Of a stretch of 64,000 nucleotides of DNA, positions 22,601 to 35,179 are shown in pieces (position 1 is the first letter of the stretch; every line of letters starts with the position of its first letter). Origin of the DNA: Ectocarpus siliculosus. Its lineage: Eukaryota; Sar; Phaeophyceae; Ectocarpales; Ectocarpaceae. The notes beneath the pieces are model-generated. The model was not told where the DNA came from, ran no database searches, and worked only from the letters and a program-made list of their open reading frames with translations. A program made the translations under genes and the position numbers. The DNA is taken from the NCBI GenBank assembly GCA_000310025.1, contig FN648471.1:101067-165066 (forward strand), written 5' to 3'.

Positions 22601-25600
22601 CTTGGACCACTGGCACCACCTGGTGTGCTGATTTATTTTTTACAGCTTCTGTTTGGTGACCGCGTCACCTCGCGGCAGCGATTCCGCCGCCTTTGGGCAT
22701 GCTGAGCCTCGATTCGCATTTGGGCGTGGCAAATTACGTTACAACGACGCATGCCCTTTCTGGCCAAAACCCCAATTAGGTTAATCCAATTGGGTGCTGA
22801 ATATAGGTGCAATTAGTAACGTTAAGACAGGGCCTGAGTACGCACAAGACGAAAAAACAATCGCGGCACTTTCAGAAAAGAAATTAGGCGCTGTATCTCG
22901 CCGCCCCACAGGCGAGAAAAACTTCATGTGTCTCTTTCTCCCTGGGAAACGATACATATTCTGTTGCGAAATAGATGAAAATCACAATACGAACATGAAG
23001 TATAGCATTTGACACTGTTTTGCTTTTTGAAATGATAATCTGCAAGAAATACGTGGAATCGTAAGAAACATGGCTCCGGCAGTCTCTCCGGGGAGGCGGG
23101 GAGCGCGCCCTCCCGGGGGTTCCCTACGAGGGGCTGCAATGTGTTGTTGCGGTAACCGCAGGTTGCCGCAACTTTGGCCTGCGGCCTGTCTGGAACGCTG
23201 AGCAGCATTAATAGTACGCTCAAGCCGATGAACGTGCGCAGCCTTCGTGGGGTGCATTTCGTGCCGCACCAGAGTGCTTTTGTCGCTGCTGCTCTACCCT
23301 ACTACTGCTGCTGCTGCTACTGTTGATTGAACCACGTCTGAGGTCTGCCTGTTTATTGCATACCAGGCGCCCATGTGAAAGATAAAACCACCTTACGTAC
23401 AAAGACCTCTCCCTCTCTCTCTCTCTGCGGGTGCACCAAGGGCAAGAAAATTAAAAATGTTTTTAAGACATTGCTTTGTTCACTAATTACTGCGGAACAC
23501 ACGAACATACGACTGCAGCTGTGGCTGTTAGGCCTTTTTAGTATCCTGGGAAATGATTGAGAGAGAGGCAGACGAATAAACAGCCTGTTTTTCTATTGCG
23601 TCCCCTCTAGAAATCTGTGTGTAGCATCATGCCTGAGCATCAACAAAGTAGCACTGGCAGCAGACGCACACATATCAGGTGAACGCGTGCCACGGAAGCG
23701 ATAGATAGCCCGCTCCACTCTTTCCGTACAGAGTTAGGTACGTCATAGCACAACGCGAAAGGAAGGAGCCACATCGAAAGTTCGCCGAGCGTCACTTTTT
23801 GTTGCTGACGAAGAAATGGCACGACGGCGCCGAAGGTGCAAACGGTGTGTGGAATGACTGTGCGGTGCCTCTACTGCGGCTGTGCCTGGTCATTGGTGGG
23901 TGGGTGCGTGTGTCTCTCGTAACCGGTCATTAATCAGAAGCTGGCGCGATGTTGTCAACAGGACACTGGCTATCTGCAGGATGTCGGTTTAGGAGCGGTC
24001 TATGTTTTGTTTCTCTGCCCTCTCCTGCCGTCGCCGGGGGGATAGGAAAATCGACATGCCCCATCTCCCATTCGCTGGCTGCACGAGTTTTTCTCCCACG
24101 CGTGCCCACGGCTCTGCTTTAGCTTGTGTTTGTTGTCGTTTCGTGCCTTGCCGTCTCTCTTGTCCCTTTCTGCTTGCCAGGGGTGGGTAGTCGATGCGAT
24201 GGAAGTTCTTGTGTTGGCATTTGCGCTGGAAGCCATCGCGACCTCGTTCGAGCTGAGCAGCGTCGAAAAGGGGCTAATCGGCAGTGCCAGTTTCTTTGGT
24301 AAGGCGAAGAGCGCGGGCGCGAGCGGACGGGGGACGGGGGACGGGGGGCAGGGAAAGAGGGGGTGACACTCAAAGCGACAGACGTTTCCGAGGGTTTGCC
24401 AAGGTGTTCCGTGTGTGTGTCGTCAGCAAGGTGAACGGGCACACGCCGTACTACGTCACCGAAAGGTTTTAGAATCCCCCCACGCCACCATCTTCGTGGT
24501 TTTCCTTTTCACCCCGTTTCTCGTCTCCTCTACGCGTTCTTCCCTCTCCAATGCAGGGATGCTTGTCGGCGCGGGTTTCTGGTCAATCTACGCCGACAAA
24601 CGCGGCCGCAGGACCGCCTTCGTGTCGTCCCTGGCCTGCGTCTTTGTGGGCGGGGTCTTCTCCGCTCTCTCACCGTCATTTCATGTTCTCTGTCTGTGCC
24701 GAGTGCTCGTCGGCTTCGGCGTAGGAGGTAAGGCAGGCAGGACACACAAATGCCAAGTTCCCTGGGGGGATTTTCCAGTTAGGACGGTCAGCGAAACCAA
24801 CTTTAGCAGCGTGGCCGGCGCCATTCAAGTGTCAAAACAGAGCACAATGGCGATTTCAGTGTTTAGAAGATGCCGAAAACGCAACTTTGCATCACGTTCA
24901 CTTCGCTCGGCTTTCCGTTCACCGTCACCGCTGTCCAGTTAACCGCAATTTGCGAAGCGTGTCCCCCACGTCCTCTATGTTGTCCAACCAAGCACTTTGC
25001 ACGCATCCGGCCCATGCCGTAATGAGGATGCAAATAGAGGCAGCCGATACAGTTGCTTGGAATCTCTCTCGCGCGTCGTCACGTCTTGCGGCGAGGGCTA
25101 CACACCTGCCTGAAAGTGATACCACCAGACGCATCCAAGGCAGCATTCAAGACGACACAGCAGTTCCTTTCGCCCGGGTCGTCGTGCGTTTTCTCTCTGA
25201 CGGCAGGTAACTTGCCGGTGACAACCGCGCTCGTGACCGAATTTCTGCCAACGAACGATAGGTCTAATGTTCTCTGCGTAACGGCTGGAACTTTCTGGGG
25301 CGTCGGCATGATCTCCGCTTCCCTCCTTGGCCTCATCCTCGCCAATGTTCTCGGGCCCGGGTAAGGGTTGGACATATCTTCTTAACGCCATGCCTCAAAG
25401 CACGCCACCTCCTGCGCGCGCTCTTAGGCATACCTTTAACGGTGACGGGAAGTGAGTTTGTGTGTCCCAAAACCGCCATCTAGCGCCCCCCATCGACTTC
25501 GTCCAACGGACTTGTACATCATAGATGCCCCTGAACATCATCTTGGTCAAGTCGAACTGCCGCGCTCTGTTACCGGGTAAGGTGTCAGCTACGGTTTCAT

Positions 25601-28600
25601 CAAGGGTCGTGCCAAGCCAGATGAGATCTCTTAGATCGTGACTTGGTTTGTTACAGAGAATTCTGTGTTCAACCGTACGTGGCCAAGTTATGTAGTAAAA
25701 GAAAGACTCGTGTATCGTTTTTTTTACGGCAAGCCATTTTTCTTCTCCTAAAAACGTACTCTCTCGCAATAGAGTCCCCTCTTGACTAAAATACAGGTAC
25801 CGCTCGTATTTGCAGCTCGAGATTATCCCTTGCGATGCTGACCTCTTGGCGTGACACGTGCCCTATCGAAGTCCTCGAACGAACATTGCATGCCACAGGA
25901 AGGAAGAGGCTATGTGGCGCTGGTTTCTTGGGGTGGCCGCGCTTCCATCCGCAATAGTGGCCGTGGCCTACCGGCTGCTTCCTGAATCTCCTCGCTTCCT
26001 GCAAGTCATGGGGAGGCACGACGAGGCGATTCAGGTATGTTGTGTATATGCGGGGCGTTTAGAAGGAGGTCCAGGTGTAGTTTTAGACGTTGCGTTCTTG
26101 AAGGTAGGGGGGATGTGCTGGGATTGGAAGACAGGGGGGGCGACGCCGTCACAGCGCATTCGAGACACTTGGGGCGTGAATTTGGCGCCTTCTACGCGAG
26201 GGGGTATGGGGCGGGAGGGGTTGTCTTGAGAGACCGCACTGCGAGGTCACTCATTGAAGGGAGCGATAGCGATCGTCTAAATAGTGCAAGACCCTCGGAT
26301 ATTGAGAAACACGGGAAGGTTGCCCCAAGCCACCGATAACGAGATTGCTTGAGGTTCTTGTGGTGTCCACCCTACAGGTGCTGGAGCACGTGGCGAGAAT
26401 GAACGGCAAGCTCGACGTTCTCGGATTGGACTTTTCAGGGCAAGCGGTCGGCGAGGGCGACAATCTACGCCTTCGGATGGCCGGGTCGTCAGGTTTCTAT
26501 CCGTTTTCCCATTGTGGTTTGGAGGAGGGGTGTGTGTATTGGAGAGAAAAGAATGGGGGTGTAAGATGTGGAGAGCTACCGAACGAGGCTGGTACGCATA
26601 TCTCTCGTCTCCACGCGCCTCATTCCCGGTCTGCCCATTACCCTTGTTTCGAGAGAAATCTCAGGTTCCCGTACCTAACCCGCGGTTCGTGCGTATGCGA
26701 AGTGACAGACGGTCGTATATCACCAATATTAGACCCTTCCGTGAAGAGCTGACTGCTTCCGTGGGTCCGTTGGTGGCCTTGTAACCTGCCAGCCCGCTGG
26801 CGGTTTGACATGAGTTCGAATCTCGGCGCAGTCACTCGAACCGAGGTTGGTATTTGTCTTGTAGTTTTCCCGAGGAATTGTCGATGGTGATTCATTCGTG
26901 TGTACAAAGAACCCGGCTTCGGGCCGATAGAAACAGCTGAATCGTCTTCGGGACGAAGGTTAACGCAAGAACACGGTGGTAGGAAAGGGGAGGAAGAAAA
27001 TACATCCTATGTGACCATGCTCCTGTGTGACCCCGGTTGGTGCGACCGAAAGCATGCCGAAGATTGTGAAAATGGACGTCCAGAACAATGGGACATCAAC
27101 GTACGACACGCATGCATCCAGGCACAACAAACCGATCGATGCGCCAGAAGCAATAACCCGGTGCCTCTCCCATTAGACAGAAAGCCCAACTTCACACATA
27201 TTTGACAACATGGGATAGCTTCTATGATAACGACGGTATTTTTCTAGCGGGCACGAGATCACTCGTGTGTGATGGACAGTAGCGATAAGCAAACAGGTGA
27301 CTCGTTTCCTTTGGGCGTTGGGTGACCCCAACACCTCACTCGTAAGTCAACGTCACATACATGCCGATAGGTGACGATCGCGCGGTCTCTCTCTGACAGA
27401 TCTGGACTCTGGCGGGATCGGAGACGCCTCGACGCACGGGCAGGAAGCGGAGAACGCTGAGGCCGGGGATGTGCGCGAGCTGTTCCACACTCCCATCCTC
27501 CGCAGGATCACGCTGTCCCTGTGAGTATTGGGCGGCGTATCTGGTCAGATGCGTGTGGCGGCGGCGGCGGCGGCGGGGCGTGTGTGTGAGAGAGAGTACA
27601 GCCAGATGACAGATAGAGGCGATCTACACTTTCGCCAGCGCTCATGAAGCACCCATCTTTTTGGCACGCGTGTGGTTGATACTTCAAGTCCATGTTTGTG
27701 CCGCTGTTGCTTTGGCCACGATGCTCCTCTTTCTGCCTTGTGCTGATTCAGCATTTTGCTGACCGTCTTTCCTCGCCGCATGTAGGCCGACCCTCGTTGT
27801 CGTCGCTCGATCCGCCCCCACCTCCTCATCTTCGGCCCCCCTCACGCGCCTCCCTCCCCCTCTCTCTCCTCTCTCGTTCCCGCACCAAATGCACTCAATC
27901 CGTGCATTCCTCACGTACTCGAATGTCGGTGGTCATGTTGCAGCTCCGTTCGTGCTGCTCGTGTTTCCTCCCCGCTGGCTGAGCTTGCCTTGCTCCGCTC
28001 GTTGCCCGCTTTTTTCGTCCGGCATGCTGGCCCCGGAACCCGGTGCTCGTCCCAGATGGGTGGTCTGGTTCACCGTGAATATTAGGTGGGAAGAAAGAAG
28101 GGCTATGCTGGGTGGTTCGGAGAAATATAGATACTCGGAAGTATACGCAATGGACGGGTTGTTCCGGCAAGTCGTAACTTATAAGATGTGCGCTGGCCTT
28201 GGTTTCGTGGGTGGGTGGGAGCCGAGTGCAGCGTTGTACCCGAGTCGGAACCCTCACGACTCGTATGGGGTTTCTTCCATGTACAGACAAGGGGGCTCCG
28301 GCGTGCACACAGTGATCCCCCCCCCCTCGTTTCTTTTTGTGGGCGTATCGAAGCTTCGTTGGGGGTTCTATTGTCTATAGTGTAGGATTTTGTGGCTATG
28401 TTAATTGCTTCAGACCTGACGATGAAATTCTACAATGCCCCTAAATACAGAGATCTGTAGGCCTAAGTATGGACATCGTAAATCCTGTAATAATTCATAT
28501 ATTGGTTTGTACTACACCAAACCCCTGATATGCAATAGAACCTCTCGATTTGGGCTCATCGAGGTTTGGAGCAATCTGTGTATGCACTCCGGGACCCCCC

Positions 28601-31600
28601 GTGGTATGGGGCGCCACTTCTGTTCGCCTGCTCTGTGTGTGCCAGCGCCAGGTACTCATTCAGCCATTGGGGCCGTACTCTGAAATTGACGCGAGCGGCG
28701 CTCTTGAACCGGGTGGACTTGGCACCGCCTACGTCAACCAAAGTTCTCAGGATGTCAACCATCACCAGACCTGTCAGGTTGATCGATCTTTTCGTTTCGC
28801 AGGCGATGATGCACCTCGTCATACCCCCCCTCCCCCCCCTCCCTCTCCCTCCCCCATTGCCCGCGCCTCATGGACGGCACGACTGCTACAGCTATTTCGG
28901 TGTGACCTTCTTGCTGCCGAGGTACTACGATAAGATCTCGGGCGGGCAAGCGGACTTCGTGTACATCCTCAGCGCTTTTGTTGGGGCAACGTTCATCCCG
29001 GGTAAGCCTTGCCGTTGCTCAGCGGGACCCCCGACGGCGAGACCATATGGAGCGAAGTGGTGTTAGTAAGAATATTTAGGGTAGTTGATCGTAGCTGGTG
29101 GCGATGTCACGGTCGGGGTTGTGTGCACTCTTTGACTCTACACTAAGCCTCGCTTTTCGGGCACGGTTATGTTTATGTTGTACTTCGTACTATTGTAAAT
29201 GTGCAGTTCTTGGTGATGTGAGTTTCAAGCACGGAACCAGAGTATTTGATTTTACAGGAGTATTTGTTTTTTGTGTGTGATGCGTCTCGGTACGGCACAG
29301 CAGTAGTCGCACCCGCAAAAAAGCAGTCAAAAACACGTGGTATCCCTGCGCAACCTTTCCTTGCCCCCGCTGCTTAGGTTCGCACGCCAACCCTTTGAAG
29401 CGCGACCACCGACACCTGGATTGACGCAGGCCTCCCTCTATGTTTCAGTCAACATGGGTCCACTTCAGTACGTACTTTGTTCGTTTCGTTAACACCGTGT
29501 CACCCCTCGCCCCTCCTCCTGGTCCTGGTCCCAATACCAGGCGCGTTCGCGGCCATGTGGCTGTGCTCGGAGCATCGTCTCGGTCGCGTGGGTGCTCTCA
29601 AGTGGTCTTCCTATGCCACGGCCGCCGCCGTCATTCTGCTAGCCACGACCCTGCGAGTAAATGCCCTCTTCGGGCTGGCGTCGATCTTGACCCTGTTCGT
29701 TACCAGTGAGTGCGGTTGTGTGTGTGTGCGTGTGCTTGTATGGTGCGATAATTCGTACTTCAAAGTACTACTTACAAGAGAGGCAGAGAGGAGGCCGGAC
29801 GGCGGTAGCAGGTGGTACTGCTGTCCCAACAAAAGAAACAAAGCAAAGTCAACATCTGCGACAAATTGACCGGGCGTCGTCGGTGGACATTTTGACGCTT
29901 TTTCTCTGCAACCACCCTTCCATGTCGGTGTCGAAATGTTGTGGTGGCAGAATACCGTTCGACGCTTCTCTGGATACCATCCACTTCATTAAAATGTTTG
30001 TCCAAAACGGTGACAACAGCCTTCTTTCCCCGGCCAGGTGGTTTGTGGCGCCAAATGCCCTCGTTCACGGTGCCAGTATACGCGCTGTACAGTGGAGGTC
30101 ATTGGCGCCTTGCGTGTCGCGCAGTATTCCTCAGGCTGTTCCTCTAAATGTAGCTCGGAGAACCCTTTTCAGTACATGGAATAGAGTTTTTTTTTCGATG
30201 GTTGTGTGGTGCAGGCGGCGTTCGATGGGTGAAGATCCGTTCCGTTCCCTGTCCCCTGCCCAAGCTTTTGCGTTCACACCGAAGCGCACTCGTGGAGCCC
30301 TCCCCCCCCAACGCAAGGTGTTGGTAGTACATATCTCTGCGCAGAATAAGAACGGTGGATTATTAGGATGCGTGAACCATGTTCAAATGATCTCGGACAG
30401 GCAACGCGTTTGAAAGTACGCGTTCCTCCGACCCCTCCGCCTGCTTGCCAACGTGTTCTGCTAGCCATCCCCGTGACCGTGAAGTACGTGCTGACGCCGG
30501 AACTTTACTCGACAAAGTACCGGGCAGTGGGGTTGGGAAGCTCGAGCGTTGTTACGCGCCTTGGAGGTGCGGGCTGCTGTGCAGTAGAGTCACTGCTTGT
30601 TATGCTACCTGGTGCTGGTACCATCAAATAGTCTTGTTGCACAGCGGGTGACCGCCGCGAGCATGTGTTGTGCCGCTGTTGTTGGGGTGTTTGGTACGGC
30701 AGACATGCCGAGGGTATTGCTGCTTCTTGTGTGTGAAGTACATTCTGGCGGTTGCCTACTCGGCTGACTCGGCTGCTGCTGCTGTTGCGATTTGAGAGTC
30801 GGGGTTTGGTGCGGAAGGAACTGGCTGTCCCCTTTGCTGCTGCCGTGTATTTTACAGAGGAATGTATATTTCGATAATCACGCGTTCGCTGATTCTGGAC
30901 GGACCATCCGACCGGAGTTGCATGCCCGCCATTGCACCACTCCTGCCTGCTTCCCCACACGTGGGCTGTACGGTATGGAGGGTCCTACTCCCACGCACAG
31001 ATCCAAAGCTCGGTATGTACCATGAGCAGCAGTACTCGAGCACCAACCCTGAACTACCGTTGAGCAACAGCGATGCTTACGGGCGTCCTTACACCTCCTC
31101 CACCTCTCCACATATTTACGAGTCTGTTTATGCCCTGGTAAAACATTCTTCGTTGTTTTTGGCCAGTGGAACGCACCTCGTTCAAGATACTGAATGCTAC
31201 AACAGGTGTCCGTTTTCCTGTGCGCACACAACAAACACTGCAGTTTGGGGGCTTCTTGGGGTTGACACGAGAACGCCTTCTGAACTTTGGCTCTCTCTTC
31301 TTCCTCTTGTTGTTTCAGGTTTGTTGGCACCCGTACTGGCGGAAGTGTTGTACGACCACTGGGGTCCGGTTGCCCCCTTGCTGGTGTTCGGGCCGATCAT
31401 GATCATCACCGGCATCGCCGCGGGTATGTTTAGAGTTTATTGTTCGTTTGTTGTTGGCGTTGGTGCGTTTCCGATGCGCTGGCGGGCCGCAGCTACGCGC
31501 ATTTCGGCAGACTCAATAACAGATCCGGAGCCCCTATGGCGATTTTCCTCCGGAGATTGAGTTGTCATTTTTCGGGAAAGAGCAGTCATTTGTCAACTTC

Positions 31601-32555
31601 TACAGCTGCTCTAGTTGGGATCCGAATTCGAGACAAGCTTGGAGGTAAGCCATGCTTGGGATCCAACATCTGTATACCGGTAGGTATTTTCATTGACTCG
31701 AGAGTGGAAGCTGGCTCCATGTTCACTTCCTTTTTTGACGGTATGCCATTTTCCTGTCTCAGAGCCACACCGCAGCGAAAAATGCCTACGGATGCACAAG
31801 ATTATCTGTGCGTAGGTCCTCTTGTGGTTTCTGCTTGAAGTGCATCGGCCGTGACAGAGATGTTGGCAAAATGATCAGCTAGCGCCCGAAATTAGGAGGG
31901 TTTAGCTGGACTAGTCCCCCACTCCAAAACGTTGAAGCCTCAAAGGCTTCGGTTGGTGCCGGCGTCAAGGTGCAGGTGGGCAGGTGGTGGGGTAGGGCCC
32001 AGGCGACGAGTTTGTTCCGGAAGTAGTCGTTCTCGTCGGCCAGCGGTACAGCCGTTGCGGCCGAACTGAAGGTTCGGGTGCTCCCCCGTCCCCTCTTTTT
32101 TGCAATACATGGCTGTCGCACGGGCTGTTGGGTTGCTCCATGTACGGCGCTATTTGTCATCGTGGGAAGCGAGGGTTAGGGTTTAGCCGCTTCCTGTACA
32201 GGCGCTCGACAGCAGTCTACGGCTGCCCGAAGTGCCTGCCTGCTTGCTGGGGGTGGCCATTATCTGCGTGTTGTCCACGGGTTGGATTGTCTTGGTTTGT
32301 TTCGCGTGCTTGCCTGCACGATACCACAAGGTGGTCGTTCGCGCGTGAACCGTACGTCTCCCCTCCGTCAGTCGAATTACGTTTAGGCTGGACAGGCCTT
32401 CGGACTAATCCTTGCACATGACATTCGCAGGCATGATTCCCGTCGAAACGGCCGGGCGACAACTGGACGACGATAGCTGGGACCGCAATGAACCGGCCAA
32501 AACAACATTTTCTTGCCGAAATATAGAGCTGTCAACCACACCTACGGGGGTGTAA
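16616..32555 (+). CDS. MFS transporter, SV2/SVOP-like, tandem copy 1 (13 exons, 559 aa)
   Basis: Exons: 16616-16843, 24181-24298, 24557-24727, 25207-25360, 25899-26034, 26378-26492, 27400-27520, 28056-28085, 28892-29001, 29541-29705, 30465-30566, 31319-31423, 32431-32555. They sum to 1680 nt in one frame. The product is a 12-helix plasma- or endo-membrane transporter. The start region matches SV2/SVOP proteins (FSEAIDRVGLGPFQKRL, then GWVVDAMEVLVLAF). Family motifs are present: ADKRGRR (motif A loop), LPVTTALVTEFLP, PESPRFLQVMGR after helix 6, and TPELYSTKYRAVGLG in the second half. The cytosolic tail is MIPVETAGRQLDDDSWD. Substrate is unknown; relatives carry sugars, organic cations or nicotinate. 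ATG 16616 aligns with the start of copy 2, but an in-frame ATG at 16475 could add 47 residues. Intron 1 is 7.3 kb and full of mobile DNA. Confidence 0.85.
17482..18108. mobile_element. Inverted-repeat (foldback/MITE-like) element in intron 1 of copy 1
   Basis: About 61 bp at 17482-17542 (ACCAGAATCGGGTATACCCG...) recurs inverted at 18048-18108 (...CGGGTATACCCGTTTCTGGT) with few mismatches. The interior has further GGGTACA fragments and no transposase frame. This fits a non-autonomous DNA transposon. A target-site duplication could not be fixed by eye. Confidence 0.6.
18673..20470. mobile_element. 1.8-kb element with short terminal inverted repeats and ATATAAGAGA subterminal motifs
   Basis: The ends are GCCGGCTACG at 18673 and its imperfect inverse CGTAACCGGC at 20461-20470. 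Near the left end ATATAAGAGA occurs several times (18700-18775). Near the right end it occurs inverted (TCTCTTATAT at about 20355 and 20453) and once as AATAAGAGAAAG. ATTTCGGCTTGTCAC-like sequence lies near both ends. The interior has no recognisable transposase; a frame at 19621-20094 with a Lys/Pro-rich tail (KKPKKTPVKKTK) is unassigned. The design resembles a non-autonomous DNA transposon. Confidence 0.55.
20703..22188 (+). mobile_element. 5'-truncated non-LTR (LINE) retrotransposon, disrupted
   Basis: The first frame (20703-21404) is the palm of a reverse transcriptase: EQGVPQGCTLSPTLFQVFIN, then the catalytic GMLFADDFVG and the following NVKKSAVMVC. After a 19-bp tandem duplication (21209-21246) the downstream frame changes, and LEYAGEVWE...LQAAQMKAA (the usual post-RT region) is read in another frame. 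The last frame (to 22188) carries a Cys/His finger, CDCGFECEDRVHVVAECPWY, typical of the LINE C-terminus. The endonuclease and the N-terminal RT are missing, as expected of 5' truncation. It sits in the sense direction in intron 1 of copy 1. Confidence 0.85.
22189..24180 (+). other. 3' remainder of transporter copy 1 intron 1
   Basis: No gene is visible. A long poly-C tract lies at 22319-22332, just after the LINE. From about 24015 to the acceptor at 24180 the sequence is clearly related to 39590-39774 before exon 2 of copy 2 (shared GTCGCCGGGGGGATA and CGTGCCTTGCCG), so this part descends from the ancestral intron. Confidence 0.6.
26740..27240 (+). mobile_element. SINE-like insertion in intron 6 of transporter copy 1
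   Basis: Copy 1 and copy 2 introns 6 align before (ATCTCAGGTTC...CGGTTCGT) and after (CACTCGTGTGTGAT) this stretch, which is absent from copy 2. Its left part holds a tRNA-like head: a GCCAGCCCGCTGGC hairpin and a good polymerase III B box, GAGTTCGAATCTC (about 26812-26824), with a T-arm pairing at four of five positions. A tRNA-derived SINE is the best guess; the borders are approximate. Confidence 0.45.
28056..28085 (+). other. 30-nt microexon (exon 8) of transporter copy 1
   Basis: The exon lies between a CCCAG acceptor and an AG|GTGGGA donor. It encodes the core of helix 7, WVVWFTVNI, completing split codons on both sides (CT|A and AG|C). The neighbouring exon then supplies SYFGVTFLL. 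Copy 2 has the same 30-nt exon at 43314-43343, which strongly supports it. Confidence 0.8.
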
Positions 32556-34100
32556 CTAGGGCCGCGGAAGCCTTTCTTTTGTGTTGTTCGTGGTGGTGGA
32601 GGTCTGACACGACCGGGTGTTGATCCTGTAAATTCACCCCTGCTCGTTGATAGATGGTGTGCACATGCGGTATGTCATTTTGGAGGAACGTCATAATCCT
32701 TTTGATCGCACGAGGTATGAGAGGCTGGTTGGCCGAACTTGGTTTTGGGGCATTCTTGACTTGACAGGATCGGTGTTTAGGTCAGGAGAAACGTTGTTCA
32801 CGTTTACTTCACACAGGAGCTTTGTGGAGCACCCTATGCCTGTTTTTTCGATACGGTATTATTGCCTCGGGGTGGTTATTCATGTGTTTTCCCGATTATG
32901 TATATGTCTTGCGCGTTGATGCCGTGGGAGTCAGCCACAGGACGGGTCGTAAGATAAGAGGAGGAGCAAGAGGAGGGTGCTCTTCGCACTGTATTGTTGA
33001 TGTGACCAACCTTGCACACATTGGTTACTGGCGGGATAGGATTGGCGATGGGATGCCCATAATATTCTTTCTGGGTAAACCCCTCTCCCGGTGATCTCTG
33101 CGTGTTATGCAAGTGATGTCTGTGCTTCAGTCTGTCCAATTAGCTGCTCAAGAGATCAATACACTAGTGAAAGGTCTTCAGGGATTTCTATTTGTGTAAA
33201 CCTCCCATCACTTGGCGCGTCGGCATGAAGGGATGGGCTTTCTCTAGACTTGTGCTCTTGGTGTGAGAGCTTGCTCTCTCTGTATGCCGCTCGCGGTCTT
33301 GCTTGTTTGACTGTTGGTGTCACTGTGGGAACGGTAGCTGGGACACACTACTACACCCAGCAGTCCTATGCTTACCACGCGCTCGAATTGTTCGCAGTCG
33401 CCTGTCGTTTGCGTAGAGCTTGGTCTTGTCCGTCCCACAGTCCTATCGTTGGTCAAGATTGCACCCGTCCGCCTTTTTGGACCTACAGTATTTACTATTT
33501 GCTCTGCTATTTACTCTGCATGTCTCTCGAGTGAAGAACACGTGCTGCTGACCTTCACGAGCCTCGGAAGCTGCGCGCCTGTCTAGGCTTCGAGCTGAGC
33601 GCAGACAGGTCCAGTTTTCTCGTGAAGGTGCACAAACATACGTAGAGAGAGTGGTGTACATGCCAACTTGCGGCCGAGGAACCCATCTCTGATGCTGTTT
33701 CTGTGCAACTCAGTGTCGAAGCCCATCAGCGGCTCTGTTTTTCCATGTTCCGATGCTGCTGTGGTGGTGATCCTCACGACTCGGGCCCGTCTAGGCTTTC
33801 TGCGGAGAGCAAACAGTGGATGCTGCGCACAGTGGTGCGCACACAAGCAAGCTTGCTGCTGCACCCACGCCTCTGTAGCTGCTGCATGCCCATCACACAC
33901 CGATCTGTACTTCTTTCTGTACGAGAATCGCGAACGGCATCCATCGCGAAAATGATACGCAGTTAGTTGTGTGTGCGCACGCTCATTACCCTCTCACCAT
34001 TCATAGAAAATATCTAGAAGCCGAAATCAAACCGCCATCAGACTAAGCCAGCGCTGACTACATATACTACAATGAATAATTTGATCTCGCCTGTTTGCAC
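32556..34100. other. 3' flank of copy 1 and intergenic region
   Basis: The segment after the stop is homologous to the 3' flank of copy 2: GTCTGACAC...CCGG...GTTGAT.G.TGGTGTACAC at 32605-32665 versus 48096-48165. This shows that the duplication unit extended past the coding region. Two weakly similar tracts (33555-33610 and 33775-33830, sharing CGTCTAGGCTT) lie further on. No gene is supported. Confidence 0.45.
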
Positions 34101-34494
34101 GTTAGTCGCGTGGTCCGAGCGACCCGACACTTTCACTCACTCCGGGAAGGGCCGCTTCCCTTTGTCAGCGCTGCTATCCAATCTTACTTCGCTTCATGTC
34201 TCACTCGTCACCCACATCGTGTAAAATGTTGCAGGGTCTCAGGCGTTAGTCGTATCGTGGGTTCGAGACCCAGGCTGAACACTTGCGGGGTGTTTTTCAC
34301 GCTGAGACCCGCCTGGATACTCCTGGCCAGAGCATGGTTGACGGAAAGACTCGTCTGAGACCCTGGAACATTCTGCAGGATGTAGGCGTTGAATGAGAGA
34401 TGAAGCAAAATGGAGATCCGATGGATGTCAGCGCTGGCAAGGGGGGTCACTCTCCTCGGAGTGAAGGTGTCGGGTCGCTCGGATCCCGACTAAC
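34101..34494. mobile_element. 394-bp inverted-repeat element between the transporter genes
   Basis: The left end, GTTAGTCGCGTGGTCCGAGC onward (34101-34138), matches the inverse of 34459-34494 (GAGTGAAGGTGTCGGGTCGC to GACTAAC) over about 36 bp. The interior contains CGTGGGTTCGAGACCCAGG, a T-arm/B-box-like hairpin, and a second GTTAGTCGTATCG related to the terminus. No protein is encoded. It is probably a non-autonomous transposon. Confidence 0.6.
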
Positions 34495-35179
34495 TTTTTT
34501 TTTATGTTGAGCAGATTTTCGTTCCTCTAGCTATTCATTAGAGGACTTTGCTTGTCAACGCTTACTGTAAGTCTATAGTCTAATTGCTCAATTTCGTTTC
34601 ATTTCAACGTTCTTCAGAGGCTGTTTCCAGCTTCATCATGAGGACAAGGGTGCCTGCGGCGGCCTAAGCCCGGAGCCCGGGGCCCTTGTAGATATTACAA
34701 ACCAAGAGTTGAGTCCAGCCGACTACCCAGTAGTCTCCGCAGGTTTTTCGACGTAAGTATAAGCAAACATACTGACTGGATAATAAAGCAAGTATCGGCT
34801 AATTTGGGATTGAGAAAAAAAACGTTTATCTGCAATCAAGACAGACCAAAAGCAGCCGTCCGTGTCGTATCTTCGGAAAACAGCAGAGAGCACATTATTT
34901 TTATTAGACTTTTTATATGCATGTTCACAACTAACTACGCATCACGCATCACATGGATGGATGGACACTCAAACAAAAAAGAAGAGCAGCGACAACAGTT
35001 GGCAACTCATGGGCAAGCAACCTGTACGATGGAGATACTGCTGTAGCTCCGTGTGACAGGTGAGAGACGAAGAAAACGGAGCCCGCGCCTGGGCGGTGTT
35101 TATTATGGCATACATTTACATATGTGTACAAAAGTGACCAAGGGCTGAGGGGCCGCATTAGGGGCAAATACTACATATG

